This document shows, piece after piece, positions 15,126 to 25,223 of a stretch of 38,189 nt of DNA (its first letter is position 1; the number at the start of each line of letters is the position of its first letter). Origin of the DNA: Frankia nepalensis (GTDB lineage Bacteria; Actinomycetota; Actinomycetes; Frankiales; Frankiaceae). The notes under the pieces are model-generated. The model saw nothing but the letters and a program-made list of their open reading frames with translations. It did no database searches and had not been told where the DNA came from. The position numbers and the translations under genes are program-made. The DNA is taken from contig NZ_JADWYU010000189.1 in assembly GCF_016786325.1 (NCBI RefSeq), forward strand, positions 1 through 38,189, in the 5' to 3' direction.

Positions 15126-15869
15126 CTACCCGGGTTGGTCGGTGGCCGGTCGCGGGTCCGTCGGCAGGGCGTCGATGATCGCCGCCTGGGTGGCCGGCGC
15201 GGTGACCGCGCCGGGAAGGACGACGACGCTGGCGTTGCTCTCGGCGATCGTCTGCAGGGTGCGCAGCGTCATCAGTTCCGGGTTGCCCCGGGCCATCCGT
15301 GCCGCGTTCGCCAGCGCGCGCATCGCCGCGACCTCGCCGCGGGCCCGCTCCAGATTCGCCCGGGCCTCCTCACGCGCGAGCACCACCTGGCTGAACGCCC
15401 GGCGGACCTCGCCGGGGAACATCACGTCCCGGACGTCCACCAGCTCGACCTCGATTCCCAGCCGCGCCGGCTCCAGGGCGAGGGCGGCGGTGAGCACGGC
15501 CTGACCCAGCGCCGACCGGTCGGTGACGATCGACTCGGCCGCCCGCTCGCCGACCGTCTGTCGGGCGGCGACCTGCAGCAGGGCGTACAGCTCGACCTCG
15601 GCGGACGTCGACGCCGAGACGTACACCGTCGGGCTGGTGATCTTCCAGCGGGCGAGCAGGCTGACGCGTACGCCGACCCCGTCGCTGGTCAGGATCTCCT
15701 GCCCCGGCACGGTCAGCATCCGCGGGCGGAGGTCGACGGTGACGTGGCTGTCCCGCCGGACCTGGTAGCGGTGCCGGCCAGGCTCGAGCACCCGGCTGAG
15801 CCGGCCGTCGTGGAACCGCACGGCACGCTGGTATTCCAGCACCGTCAGGTACGTGCGCCGGATCCGCAT
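15126..15869 (-). CDS. SPFH/Band 7 (slipin-like) protein
   Basis: A 247-residue SPFH-domain protein. The start MKMRIRRTYLTVLEYQRAV... lacks a clear hydrophobic anchor. DSHVTVDLRPRMLTVPGQEILTSDGV matches the slipin/stomatin core, followed by the typical VELVDVRDVMFP, then a charged helix (AREEARANLERARGEVAAMRALANAARM) that would be a coiled coil, and a C-terminal hydrophobic segment of about 20 residues (IAESNASVVVLPGAV). ATG 15869 has GGGAGGGGG 6 bases upstream. Such proteins organise membrane microdomains; usually a NfeD-like partner accompanies them, but none is seen here. The partner is therefore unknown. Confidence 0.8.
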   Translation of the reverse strand: MRIRRTYLTVLEYQRAVRFHDGRLSRVLEPGRHRYQVRRDSHVTVDLRPRMLTVPGQEILTSDGVGVRVSLLARWKITSPTVYVSASTSAEVELYALLQVAARQTVGERAAESIVTDRSALGQAVLTAALALEPARLGIEVELVDVRDVMFPGEVRRAFSQVVLAREEARANLERARGEVAAMRALANAARMARGNPELMTLRTLQTIAESNASVVVLPGAVTAPATQAAIIDALPTDPRPATDQPG

Positions 15870-16044
15870 TTTGACCCCCTCCCGATTTCGTCGGATGTCG
15901 CGGCCACGGCGGCGGGCGCGAATGGCCCGCGCGACCGCCCCGCGTCGGCGGGGGCCAGACCGGGGCCCGTCCGGAGACGAGGCCGCCGGCGACCCACAGG
16001 GCCGGCACGAGAGTGCCCGAAGGCTGGCCGCGCGGGCCACCCGC

Positions 16045-16085
16045 CAGAAAAGGATTCGAACCTCAGCCGTTTTACAGACGGTGGC
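16045..16085 (-). other. tRNA-like 3'-half fragment (tRNA-Tyr-like anticodon loop)
   Basis: On the minus strand CCGT-CTGTAAA-ACGG forms an anticodon-arm-like hairpin whose loop would read GTA (Tyr). Four bases later comes GGTTCGAATCC (16052-16062), the T-loop consensus. But the T stem is broken after three pairs, no variable arm fits, and no matching acceptor or D arm lies upstream. It cannot be a functional tRNA. It may be a decayed tRNA copy or an attachment-site remnant, or chance. Confidence 0.3.
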
Positions 16086-16484
16086 CGGTCGGGGCGTATC
16101 GGGAACGTCTTTCGCGGCGATGCCGCCAGGCGCCCTTGTTTCCCCGACCGCGCCTCACGGTGCCAGAAAATCCCACATTCAGCACGTGATTTTTCCCGGT
16201 GGAGACGGCCTCGGTCGTCCTCCCTCGCCGCGTGGATCCGAGGGGTGAATGCCGCGACCGGCCGCACCCTCTGCCGGGACCCTGCCATGTCAGGCGGACC
16301 GCTGGGTGTCGCCTGCCGACCGGAGACGGAACCTGGAATCGGTCGTCGGGGTGTCGGTGGGCTGGCGGGCGGTCGCGCGGGCCGGCGAGGGGCGAACGCG
16401 GCTCGCGCCTTGTCCCGGCCAGAGCCGCGGCCCTGGTTCGGTTCACGAGTGGGACGAAAGCGAGGGAGGACGGCACGAGAAGGA

Positions 16485-16512
16485 CGAAGGAGGCGCGTCA
16501 GCGCCTCCTTCG
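16485..16512. terminator. Perfect 12-bp hairpin downstream of the YceI gene
   Basis: CGAAGGAGGCGC (16485-16496), loop GTCA, GCGCCTCCTTCG (16501-16512). It lies 76 bp beyond the YceI stop (16588, minus strand), where on that strand it is followed by TCCTTCTCG. Good candidate transcription terminator. Confidence 0.7.
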
Positions 16513-16587
16513 AGGATGTGCCCGTACGCGGTTGTAGGTCGGCGCGGTGGCCGCGCCACCTGAGAACTGCCGGCCCGGGGCTGGCTG

Positions 16588-17154
16588 TCAGCTGGCCTTG
16601 ATGGCGGAGACGTCGAGCTGGATCTTGACCTTGTCGCTGACCAGGACGCCGCCGGCGTCCAGGACGACGTTCCAGGTGAGGCCGAAGTCCTTGCGGCTGA
16701 TGGTGGTGGAGCCGGAGAAGCCGGCGCGGGTGTTGCCGAACGGGTCCTGCGAGCTGCCCTCGAACTCCAGCTTCAGCTCCACCGGGCGGGTGACACCCTT
16801 GATGGTGAGGTCGCCGACGACGACGTACTCGTCGTCACCCTCGTCAACGATCTTGGTGCTGGCGAAGGTGAGAGTCGGGAACTGCTCGACGTCCAGGAAG
16901 TCCGCGGACTTGACGTGGCCGTCGCGGTCCGCGACACCCGTGTCGAAGCTCGCCGCCTGGATCGTGAGGCTCGCGGCCGACGCGGCAGGGGCGGAGCCGT
17001 CGAGCTGGAGGGTGCCCTCGAACTCCGTGAAGTGGCCGCGCACGGTGGTGACCATGGCGTGCTTGGCGGAGAAGCCGAGGCGGGAGTGCGCGGGGTCGAT
17101 CGTCCAGGTGCCGGTGAGCGCGGAGAGGTCGGTCGTGGCGGTGGCTTCGGACAT
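16588..17154 (-). CDS. YceI-family lipid-binding-like protein
   Basis: A 188-residue YceI protein: LTGTWTIDPAHSRLGFSAKH at residue 12 is the signature first strand, VRGHF(T)EFEGTL the second, KSADFLDVEQFPTLTFAST the middle, and GDLTIKGVTRPVEL the conserved fourth. YceI proteins form a lipocalin-like barrel that binds polyisoprenoid-type lipids. Length is typical. There is no signal peptide, so it would be cytoplasmic, unlike the periplasmic E. coli member. ATG 17154 with AGGAGG 6 bases upstream. Function in actinobacteria is not settled (isoprenoid quinone or stress roles proposed). Confidence 0.9.
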   Translation of the reverse strand: MSEATATTDLSALTGTWTIDPAHSRLGFSAKHAMVTTVRGHFTEFEGTLQLDGSAPAASAASLTIQAASFDTGVADRDGHVKSADFLDVEQFPTLTFASTKIVDEGDDEYVVVGDLTIKGVTRPVELKLEFEGSSQDPFGNTRAGFSGSTTISRKDFGLTWNVVLDAGGVLVSDKVKIQLDVSAIKAS

Positions 17155-17182
17155 CGGGGTCCTCCTGGTGAACGGGTCCCGC

Positions 17183-17218
17183 CGCTTGGGGGAGCGGGGG
17201 CGCTTGGGGGAGCGGGCC
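17183..17218 (-). repeat. 18-bp tandem duplication in the YceI leader
   Basis: CGCTTGGGGGAGCGGGGG at 17183-17200 is repeated at 17201-17218 with only the last two bases changed. Each unit contains the small dyad CGCT...AGCG. It would lie in the 5' untranslated leader of YceI if transcription starts at the TATAGT promoter. Confidence 0.6.
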
Positions 17219-17245
17219 TGACCGCGCCCGGTCGTTGCTGTCGCA

Positions 17246-17251
17246 ACTATA
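17246..17251 (-). promoter_or_regulatory. Probable YceI -10 element
   Basis: On the minus strand TATAGT matches the sigma-70/HrdB -10 consensus well (5 of 6) in an A/T patch (AACTATAACG) about 92 bp upstream of the YceI ATG. No clean -35 is visible upstream. Confidence 0.45.
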
Positions 17252-17520
17252 ACGATGCCCGCCGTGTCTCCCATTCCGGTCCGCGCCGGGTCGAGTGGGT
17301 CACACTCCGCGGGCCCCAGCTCGCCGCGGGTCCCCTGAATGCCCAGGTCGGCGGGCAATCGGAAGCGATCCCATAAGTCGGACATGTCGGCCGTCCTCGC
17401 CAGAGCGAACCCTAACGCAGGCGCCAGCCGTGGCCGCGCCCACGCCAGGTGCGGCCGGCAGCCAGGCGGTCGCGCGGCGGCTGGGTGCCGCTCGGCGGGC
17501 TCCCAGCTCGGCTGGCGGGT

Positions 17521-17547
17521 CTGTGGACGGGCACCGGCTGTCCACAG
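17521..17547. promoter_or_regulatory. Inverted pair of DnaA-box-like words before comEA
   Basis: CTGTGGAC (17521-17528) and GTCCACAG (17540-17547) are perfect complements around 11 bases. Each half resembles the actinobacterial DnaA box (TTGTCCACA; TGTCCACA on the right). They lie 52 bp upstream of comEA and may be an operator or hairpin. Confidence 0.4.
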
Positions 17548-17598
17548 CTGGCGGTCGAGCGATTCGCGAGGCCGCCGCGTCGGCCTACGGTCCCGCCC

Positions 17599-18723
17599 AT
17601 GAACGATCAGTACCTCGACCGCCCTGGCCACGCCGGTCGCGCCGCCGCCACCGGCCATGACCTGATCGACGCTCCAGCCCCATCCGCCACCGGCGGCACG
17701 CTCCCGGCCGGTCTCGGCCCGGCTCCCGTCGCGGACGACGCCCGCTACGTCCTCACGGACGGCCGCGGCCCCGCGGGCGGCGGGCTCACCAGGGACGGGC
17801 TCACCAGGGACGTAGATCCCATGGGCGGGTACGGCACGACAGACGGCTTCGACGTCCCGCGCGGTCATGGCTCGGCGGACGGTCTCGATCTCGTGACGCG
17901 CTTCGTTCCCGCCGATCGCCACACCCAGCGGGACGAGTACGACGACGCGGAGGGCCTCGGACTGGACGACGGGCTCGCGGATGGCGACGAGCCCGGTTCG
18001 CCGGCCCGGCGCGCGTGGGGTGGCCGCCTGCCCGCGGTGCTGCGCGGCGCCGTCTGGGACCCCGCGGCCAGGGGCGCGGTGGTGCTCGCCCTGGTGGCCC
18101 TGGCCGCGGCGGCCGTCGCCGCCGTCTTCGCCTGGCACGGCCGGCCGGTCCGGATCGATCCCGCGGCAACCGCCCGGGCGACGCCGGTATCCGGCACCGC
18201 GAACACCGGCACCGCCCGGACCGGGACGCCGCCCACCGGGGAGGCCGACGCCGGACCTGGGGCCACCGCCACCTCCGTCACCGAGGTGGTGGTCGACGTC
18301 GCCGGCCGGGTGCACCGCCCCGGGGTGGTGCGGCTACCAGCCGGGTCCCGCGTCATCGACGCGCTCGAGCGGGCCGGGGGAGTACTGCCCGACACCGACA
18401 CCACCGCGCTGGCCCTGGCGCGCCCGCTGGTCGACGGTGAGCAGATCTTCGTCGATGGCCGGCCCGGCCCCGCGCCCGTGGCCCCCGCCGGGCCCGGGCC
18501 CGGGCCCGGGCCCGGCACCGGCGCCGAGGCGGGACCGGTCCACCTGAACTCGGCGACCGTCGACCAACTCGACACCCTGCCAGGCGTCGGCCCGGTGCTG
18601 GCCCAACGGATCGTGCAGTGGCGCGAGGAGAACGGCCCGTTCACCGCCCCGGAGCAACTCGGCGAGGTCCCCGGCGTCGGCGACCGCCGTCTGACGGAGC
18701 TCCTCCCGCTCATTGCCCTGTGA
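17599..18723 (+). CDS. comEA: ComEA-like DNA-binding competence protein
   Basis: A 374-residue protein with an SLBB domain at about 228-275 (VDVAGRVHRPGVVRLPAGSRVIDAL) and a C-terminal helix-hairpin-helix domain from about 314 (HLNSATVDQLDTLPGVGPV...GEVPGVGDRRL), the DNA-binding unit of ComEA. One membrane helix at about 156-178 has the cytoplasm/outside arrangement of ComEA, but is preceded by an unusually long, acidic, low-complexity N-terminal region of 155 residues. A Gly-Pro linker encoded by four GGGCCC units (18490-18513) joins SLBB and HhH. It would bind incoming double-stranded DNA outside the membrane for ComEC, encoded next. No good ribosome-binding site marks the start; GTG/ATG choice is moderate. 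Confidence 0.85.
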   Translation: MNDQYLDRPGHAGRAAATGHDLIDAPAPSATGGTLPAGLGPAPVADDARYVLTDGRGPAGGGLTRDGLTRDVDPMGGYGTTDGFDVPRGHGSADGLDLVTRFVPADRHTQRDEYDDAEGLGLDDGLADGDEPGSPARRAWGGRLPAVLRGAVWDPAARGAVVLALVALAAAAVAAVFAWHGRPVRIDPAATARATPVSGTANTGTARTGTPPTGEADAGPGATATSVTEVVVDVAGRVHRPGVVRLPAGSRVIDALERAGGVLPDTDTTALALARPLVDGEQIFVDGRPGPAPVAPAGPGPGPGPGTGAEAGPVHLNSATVDQLDTLPGVGPVLAQRIVQWREENGPFTAPEQLGEVPGVGDRRLTELLPLIAL

Positions 18724-21509
18724 ACCGGGGCGCGCGGGGTCGGCGGCCCCGGCCGGAGGGGAGGCCCGGCCGGGACACGGCGGCGCGGCGGGTCAGGGGA
18801 CACGCGCCCGCGGACGGGCCCGCCGGCCGCTCGCGCCGGGCCGCGGCGAACGGCGTCCGGCCCGCTGGTTCCTGGGCGCGGCTGGCGACGGGCGCGGCCC
18901 ACGACCTCGTGGGCACCGCCGACGAGGTCTCCGCCAACGGCCAGGATCGACGCCCCCCGCTCGACCTGCGGCTGGCGGCGCCGGCCCTGGGGGTGTGGGC
19001 AGGGGCCGCGGTCGCCGGGCGGTGGGCACCGCCGGCGGCCATCCTGCTGGTCGCCGCGGCCATGGGCGGGCTCGCCGTGCTGGCCGCCGGCGCCCTGCTG
19101 CTCGCCGAACGCCGCCGGCCTGGTCGCCGTCACGGGCGGCCGGACGGCCCAGGTGGGCATTCGAAACAGACGGGCTCGGGGGCGACGGCCACTGGTACGA
19201 CGCCCGCCCGGATGACGCCCGCCCGGACGACGCTCGCGCGGACGACGGCCAACGCGCCGGTGGCCAGCGCCTCGGCGGCGATGATCAGGCCGCCTGAGGG
19301 CAGGACGACGGCGGCCGCCGTGCTGGTCGCCACGGTGGCGGGCCTGTCGGCCGGGGTGTTCGTCGCCGGGGTCGGCGGGCAGGATCTCAGGTCCGGGGTG
19401 CTCGCGCAGCTCGCCGCCCGCGCGGCGACGGTCGACGCCGAACTGGTCGTCACCGACGACCCGCGCCCGATCGCGGGTCGTCCGGGAAGCCCCGCCGGGC
19501 GGGTGGCCGTGCCCGCGCGGCTGGTCCGCGTGAGCGCGGCACGCGGCGCCACGGGCAGCGGCGCGGCGGGCGGGGTGGCCGCGCGGCTCGACGTGCCAGT
19601 GCTGGTGCTCGCCGGCGGCGACGGCTGGCCGCGGCTGCTGCCGAGCACCCGGGTCGCCGTCACCGCCCGGCTCGTCGCGCCGCGGCCGGGTGACCAGATC
19701 GGTGCACTGCTGCTCGTCCGCGGCCCGCCCCGGCTGACGCGCGGGCCGGTCTGGTACCAGCGGGTCGCCGGCGTGCTGCGCGCCGACCTGCGCGCCGCCG
19801 CCACCGTGCTGCCCCAGCCCGTCCAGGGGCTGCTACCAGCACTGATCGACGGCGATGTCAGCGGGCTCGACCCCCAGTTGCGGGATGACTTCCGCGCCGC
19901 CGGGCTGACCCATCTCACGGCCGTCTCGGGGGGCAACGTCGCCATCCTTACGGGTGCCGTGCTCGCCGCGCTGCGCCGTACCCGGGTCGGTCTACGGTCG
20001 CGGGCGCTGTGGGCCGCGGGCACGATCATCGCGTTCGCGGTGGTGGCCCGCCCATCGGCGAGCGTGCTGCGCGCCGGGGCGATGGGCCTGCTCGGCGCGC
20101 TCGCGACCGGCACCGGCCGGGGCTCCGCGGTGCTGCCCGCGCTGTCGGCCACCGTCTCGGCGCTGGTGCTGGCTCAGCCGGAGCTGGCGCTTTCGGCCGG
20201 GTTCGCCCTGTCCGTGCTGGCTACCGCCGGCATCGTCGTACTCGCGCCCGGCTGGCGTGACCGGCTCGCTCGTCGGCTGCCGGAGCGGTTGGGCTGGCTC
20301 GCGGACGGCGCCGCGGTCGCGGCGGCCGCGCAGGTGGCGTGCCTGCCGGTGGTCGCCTGGATCGGTGGCGGGGTGAGCCTCGTGGCGATCCCGGCCAACA
20401 TCGCCGCCGCGGTGGTGGTCGCGCCGGTCACGGTGCTCGGGGTGATCGCGCTTGCCGCGGGGCCGGTCAGCGGCGAGGTCGCGAGGCTGGCCGCGTGGCT
20501 CGCTGGCTGGCCGTGCCGCTGGCTGGTCCTGGTCGCGCGGACCGCGGCCGGCGTGCCCGGCGGGCACCTGCGCTGGCCCGGCGGCCCGCTCGGGGCGCTC
20601 GCCGCCCTGGCGGCGCTGCCGGCCGGATACGCGGTGGCCCGCCGGCCCCGGGGGCGGCGGGTGTGCGCCGCCGCCCTGACCGGTCTGCTCGTCGCCCGGT
20701 GCGCGCTGGTCGGGCGGCTCGCGCCCTGGCCGCCGCCCGGCTGGGTGCTGGTGGCCTGCGATGTCGGCCAGGGAGACGCGTTGGTGCTCGCGGCCGGGCC
20801 GTCCGCCGGTGTGCTGGTCGACGCGGGCCCCGACCCGGCGGCGCTCGCCGCCTGCCTGCGCCAGCTCGGGATCCGCCAGCTGCCGGTCGTGCTGCTCACC
20901 CACCTGCATGCCGACCACGTGGATGGCCTGTCCGGTGTGCTCGGCGACCTGCCGGTCGGGGAGATCCTCGTCGGTGCCCTGCACGAGCCAGCGGACCGCT
21001 GGGCCGCGTTACAGGCCGAGGCCGCCGAGGCAGACGTGCCGGTCACCCGCACCGCCGCGGGTGATGGCCGCGTGGTCGGCCCGGTGGACCTCGCGATCGT
21101 CGGCCCCGTCCGCCCGCTCGCCGGCACCGACAGCGACCCGAACAACAACAGTCTGCTGACCATCGCCCGGACCGGCGGGCTGACGATCCTGCTTACCGGC
21201 GACGCGGAGGACATCGAGCAGCGGCAGCTACTGCGCGCGGGTGTGCTCGCTCCCTACCCGGTCGACGTCCTCAAGGTCGCCCATCACGGCTCGGCCAGCC
21301 AGGAGCCCGGCATGCTCGGTGAGTCCGGTGCCCAGGTCGCGCTGATCAGCGTAGGTGCGGGTAACTCGTATGGCCACCCGGCCCCGGCCACCCTCGCCGC
21401 GCTCGACGCCGCTGGGATTCCCTACGCCCGCACCGACCTGGACGGCGCCGCCGCGGTCGTCCCCACCGCCGAGGGCGCCCCCGCCCTCGTCGCGCGCCGT
21501 TCCCGATGA
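18720..21509 (+). CDS. comEC: ComEC/Rec2 DNA-uptake channel protein
   Basis: A 929-residue protein. GTG 18720 overlaps the comEA stop (GTGA), so they are coupled. Hydrophobic segments occupy about 80-130 and 190-215, the N-terminal DUF4131-type region follows, and the ComEC channel domain has the signature LTHLTAVSGGNVAILTG near 397. The C-terminal metallo-beta-lactamase domain starts at DVGQGDALVL near 680, with THLHADHVDG at about 727-736, LLTGDAED near 823 and KVAHHGS near 852. The histidine pattern is intact for a nuclease degrading one strand. The N-terminal Arg/Pro-rich 60 residues are unusual but typical of actinobacteria. Function: translocation of single-stranded DNA across the membrane. 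Confidence 0.9.
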   Translation: MNRGARGRRPRPEGRPGRDTAARRVRGHAPADGPAGRSRRAAANGVRPAGSWARLATGAAHDLVGTADEVSANGQDRRPPLDLRLAAPALGVWAGAAVAGRWAPPAAILLVAAAMGGLAVLAAGALLLAERRRPGRRHGRPDGPGGHSKQTGSGATATGTTPARMTPARTTLARTTANAPVASASAAMIRPPEGRTTAAAVLVATVAGLSAGVFVAGVGGQDLRSGVLAQLAARAATVDAELVVTDDPRPIAGRPGSPAGRVAVPARLVRVSAARGATGSGAAGGVAARLDVPVLVLAGGDGWPRLLPSTRVAVTARLVAPRPGDQIGALLLVRGPPRLTRGPVWYQRVAGVLRADLRAAATVLPQPVQGLLPALIDGDVSGLDPQLRDDFRAAGLTHLTAVSGGNVAILTGAVLAALRRTRVGLRSRALWAAGTIIAFAVVARPSASVLRAGAMGLLGALATGTGRGSAVLPALSATVSALVLAQPELALSAGFALSVLATAGIVVLAPGWRDRLARRLPERLGWLADGAAVAAAAQVACLPVVAWIGGGVSLVAIPANIAAAVVVAPVTVLGVIALAAGPVSGEVARLAAWLAGWPCRWLVLVARTAAGVPGGHLRWPGGPLGALAALAALPAGYAVARRPRGRRVCAAALTGLLVARCALVGRLAPWPPPGWVLVACDVGQGDALVLAAGPSAGVLVDAGPDPAALAACLRQLGIRQLPVVLLTHLHADHVDGLSGVLGDLPVGEILVGALHEPADRWAALQAEAAEADVPVTRTAAGDGRVVGPVDLAIVGPVRPLAGTDSDPNNNSLLTIARTGGLTILLTGDAEDIEQRQLLRAGVLAPYPVDVLKVAHHGSASQEPGMLGESGAQVALISVGAGNSYGHPAPATLAALDAAGIPYARTDLDGAAAVVPTAEGAPALVARRSR

Positions 21510-21718
21510 GCGCCCGGCCCCCGGCGCGTCGGACCGGATGGCCCTCGTGCTGGTCCTCGTGCCCGGGCCGCCCGAGGCGGCGGGCCGCGGGCGCCGGCCC
21601 GGACCGGCCGCCGCGTCGGGCAGGCCGGTCCCACTCCCGCGGCGCCTCGCCGGCCTCGCCCCCGGCGCGCCCGGCCGCGAGGCGGCCGAGGTGATCGAGC
21701 CGGCGCCGGAGGTGTGCC

Positions 21719-22720
21719 ATGCTTCCAGGCGTGCCGCCGCCGTCCGTACCACCGCTCGTCCTCATCCAGGGGGACGAGGAGCTGCTGGTCTCCCGCGCGG
21801 TCCGCGAGACGCTCGTCGCGGCGCGCGCCGCCGACCCGGAGCTGGAGGTCGTCGACCGAGCCGCCGGCGAGCTCACCGAGTCGGACGTCGTCGACCTCGG
21901 GGCGTCGTCGCTGTTCGGCGGCCTGCGCGCCGTCGTGGTCCGCGCCGCCCAGGAACTCACCGACGAGCTGCGCGACGCGCTGATCGCCTACGTCTCCCGG
22001 CCGATGAGCGACGTCATGCTCGTCGTCGTCCACAACGGCGCGGTGCGCAACCGCAAGATCGTCGACGCGATGAAGGCCGCCGGCGCGCGGACGATCACCG
22101 TACCGAAGATCACCCGGCCCCGAGAGCGGCATGACTTCGTCGTGGCCGAGGTGCGCCGCGCCGGCGGGAAGATCGCCGACGCCGCGGTCACCGCCCTGCT
22201 CGACGCGGTCGGCAGCGACCTGCGCGAGATCGCCGCCGTCTGCGAGCAACTGGTGGCCGACACCGACGGCCCGCTCGACGAGGCCGCCGTGCACCGCTTC
22301 CATCGGGGCAGGGCAGAGGCGAGCGGCTTCGCGGTCGCCGACGCGGCCGTCGCCGGCGACCTGGCCGGCGCGCTCACCCTGCTGCGCCAGGCACTCGAGG
22401 CCGGAACCGCCGCGGTACTCATCTCCAGCGCGGTCACCGGCGGGCTGCGCGACCTCGCCCGGGTCGCGGGCGCCGGCGGCGGCTCGAAATACGACCTGGC
22501 CCGCGCGCTCGGCATGCCGGACTGGAAGGTCGAACGTGCCCAGCGCTCCGCCCGGGCCTGGTCGGACGAAGGGCTCTCCCGCGCGCTGCGGGCCGCCGCC
22601 ACGGCCGACGCGGGCGTCAAGGGCGGCGCGGCCGACTCGGCCTACGCCCTGGAGACGCTCGTCCGCGCGGTCGTCGAGGCCCGCGGTCGCCACAGCCGTG
22701 CCGGGGCGGGCGCCCGATGA
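21719..22720 (+). CDS. holA: DNA polymerase III subunit delta
   Basis: A 333-residue clamp-loader subunit. LVLIQGDEELLVSRAVRETL at residue 12 is the delta-family N-terminus, the middle has the degenerate AAA+ fold (LFGGLRAVVVRAA; VMLVVVHNGAVRNRKIVDAMKAAG), and the C-terminal helical collar ends with YALETLVRAVVEARGR. Position beside comEC matches actinobacterial synteny. ATG 21719 has GGAGGTG 5 bases upstream. It loads the beta sliding clamp onto primed DNA. It overlaps the downstream gene by four bases (ATGA), so the two are cotranslated. Confidence 0.92.
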   Translation: MLPGVPPPSVPPLVLIQGDEELLVSRAVRETLVAARAADPELEVVDRAAGELTESDVVDLGASSLFGGLRAVVVRAAQELTDELRDALIAYVSRPMSDVMLVVVHNGAVRNRKIVDAMKAAGARTITVPKITRPRERHDFVVAEVRRAGGKIADAAVTALLDAVGSDLREIAAVCEQLVADTDGPLDEAAVHRFHRGRAEASGFAVADAAVAGDLAGALTLLRQALEAGTAAVLISSAVTGGLRDLARVAGAGGGSKYDLARALGMPDWKVERAQRSARAWSDEGLSRALRAAATADAGVKGGAADSAYALETLVRAVVEARGRHSRAGAGAR

Positions 22721-22998
22721 CCGGCCAGGAACCCGGCAGCGCCCGCCCCGCGCCGGGCGGCCCGACAAAGCCCGGGCCCGCCGGAGACGCCGAGCCCGAC
22801 GAGGAACGGACCGGGTTCGGCTTCCGGGTCCTGCCCGCCGGCTGGATGCGCGGCCTGCTCTTCACGGCCACGGTGGTCCTCACCGTCGTGATCGCGCTCT
22901 CCGACCTCACCAGCGCCTGGGTCCTGCTGGCTCTCCCGCTCAGCGTCGTGATCGCCATCGCCTACCTGGAAGCCCTCGACCGCATCACCCGCCCCTGA
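22717..22998 (+). CDS. Small two-helix membrane protein downstream of holA
   Basis: A 93-residue protein whose ATG overlaps the holA stop (ATGA). Residues 1-35 are Pro/Glu-rich and disordered. Two hydrophobic spans follow at about 45-63 (RGLLFTATVVLTVVIALS) and 67-85 (AWVLLALPLSVVIAIAYL), with a short basic tail. No known motif; resembles small hypothetical actinobacterial membrane proteins found after holA. Coupled translation to holA suggests expression together, not a shared function. Confidence 0.7.
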   Translation: MTGQEPGSARPAPGGPTKPGPAGDAEPDEERTGFGFRVLPAGWMRGLLFTATVVLTVVIALSDLTSAWVLLALPLSVVIAIAYLEALDRITRP

Positions 22999-23014
22999 CC
23001 GCCCACCGCCCAGG

Positions 23015-23125
23015 AGACTGCTGAATAACTCCGGGTCGCGCCGAAATCACCCTAGTTTGCCCTGATCGACATATATGGACGAACCTGGGCGCGTCGGGCT
23101 GCCCGAGCTGCTTTTCCAGCAGTCT
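23015..23125. mobile_element. MITE-like element or insertion-sequence remnant
   Basis: AGACTGCTG at 23015-23023 and CAGCAGTCT at 23117-23125 are perfect inverted repeats, extendable imperfectly to about 13 bases (GGAGACTGCTGAA versus GAAGACTGCTGGA). The 111-bp body is much richer in A/T than the flanks (for example a CATATAT near 23070) and has no transposase. GACTGCTG-type ends are familiar from actinobacterial insertion sequences, but no target duplication is evident. Confidence 0.45.
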
Positions 23126-23274
23126 TCTAGCCGCGATCGGTGGATTTCTCCACCCAGTTCACATAACCCAGCCACCACCGGTGACGGCGCATCGGCGCAG
23201 CGCCAACGCGACCACCGCACCGACCCCAGACCAGGTCGACCACCGTCCTGTGGCCTTACCCCCGACGAGCGGGA

Positions 23275-23336
23275 GGGCGCCCTGGCGCCCGACCGGCCGT
23301 GCCCGGCCGGGGTCCCTGCCGGATCGCGAAGCGATC
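23275..23336. terminator. Two hairpins at the holA/lepA convergence
   Basis: GGGCGCC-CT-GGCGCCC at 23275-23290 (7-bp stem) and GATCGC-GAA-GCGATC at 23322-23336 (6-bp stem) lie just past the lepA stop (23379, minus). Together they could end transcripts from both sides. Confidence 0.45.
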
Positions 23337-23378
23337 TGGGAGGTCTGGGGCGCGGAGCGTCCGCCGCCAGGCACGGCC

Positions 23379-25223
<1,845 letters not shown>

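Larger units (their letters stand above)
15870..16587. other. 718-bp gene-free stretch
   Basis: Contains a tRNA-like 3' half (about 16045-16085, minus), a short A/T-rich patch near 16165-16193 with AAAATC and GATTTT facing each other around 15 bases, and a strong hairpin at 16485-16512. Open frames in it are shadows or have no domain. Several plus-strand frames look like random high-GC reading. I see no convincing protein gene. Confidence 0.5.
17155..17598. other. 444-bp divergent region between YceI and comEA
   Basis: Contains an 18-bp tandem duplication (17183-17218), a YceI promoter-like TATAGT on the minus strand (17251-17246), a small dyad GTTGC-TGTC-GCAAC (17234-17247), and an inverted GTCCACAG pair (17521-17547). 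comEA's frame is open upstream to 17449 without a better start. No gene seen. Confidence 0.5.
22999..23378. other. 380-bp convergent region with MITE-like element and hairpins
   Basis: Between the small membrane protein (plus) and lepA (minus). It contains an inverted-terminal-repeat element (23015-23125), then hairpins at 23275-23290 and 23322-23336. The plus-strand open frame 23075-23428 reads through lepA's end and has no domain, so I do not call it. Confidence 0.5.

Noticed and set aside
16045-16085. Functional tRNA-Tyr
   Set aside because: No acceptor pairing, no D arm, no long variable arm and a broken T stem.
18618-18719. Earlier start for ComEC
   Set aside because: It would lie inside the HhH domain of comEA; GTG 18720 overlapping the stop is the natural coupled start.
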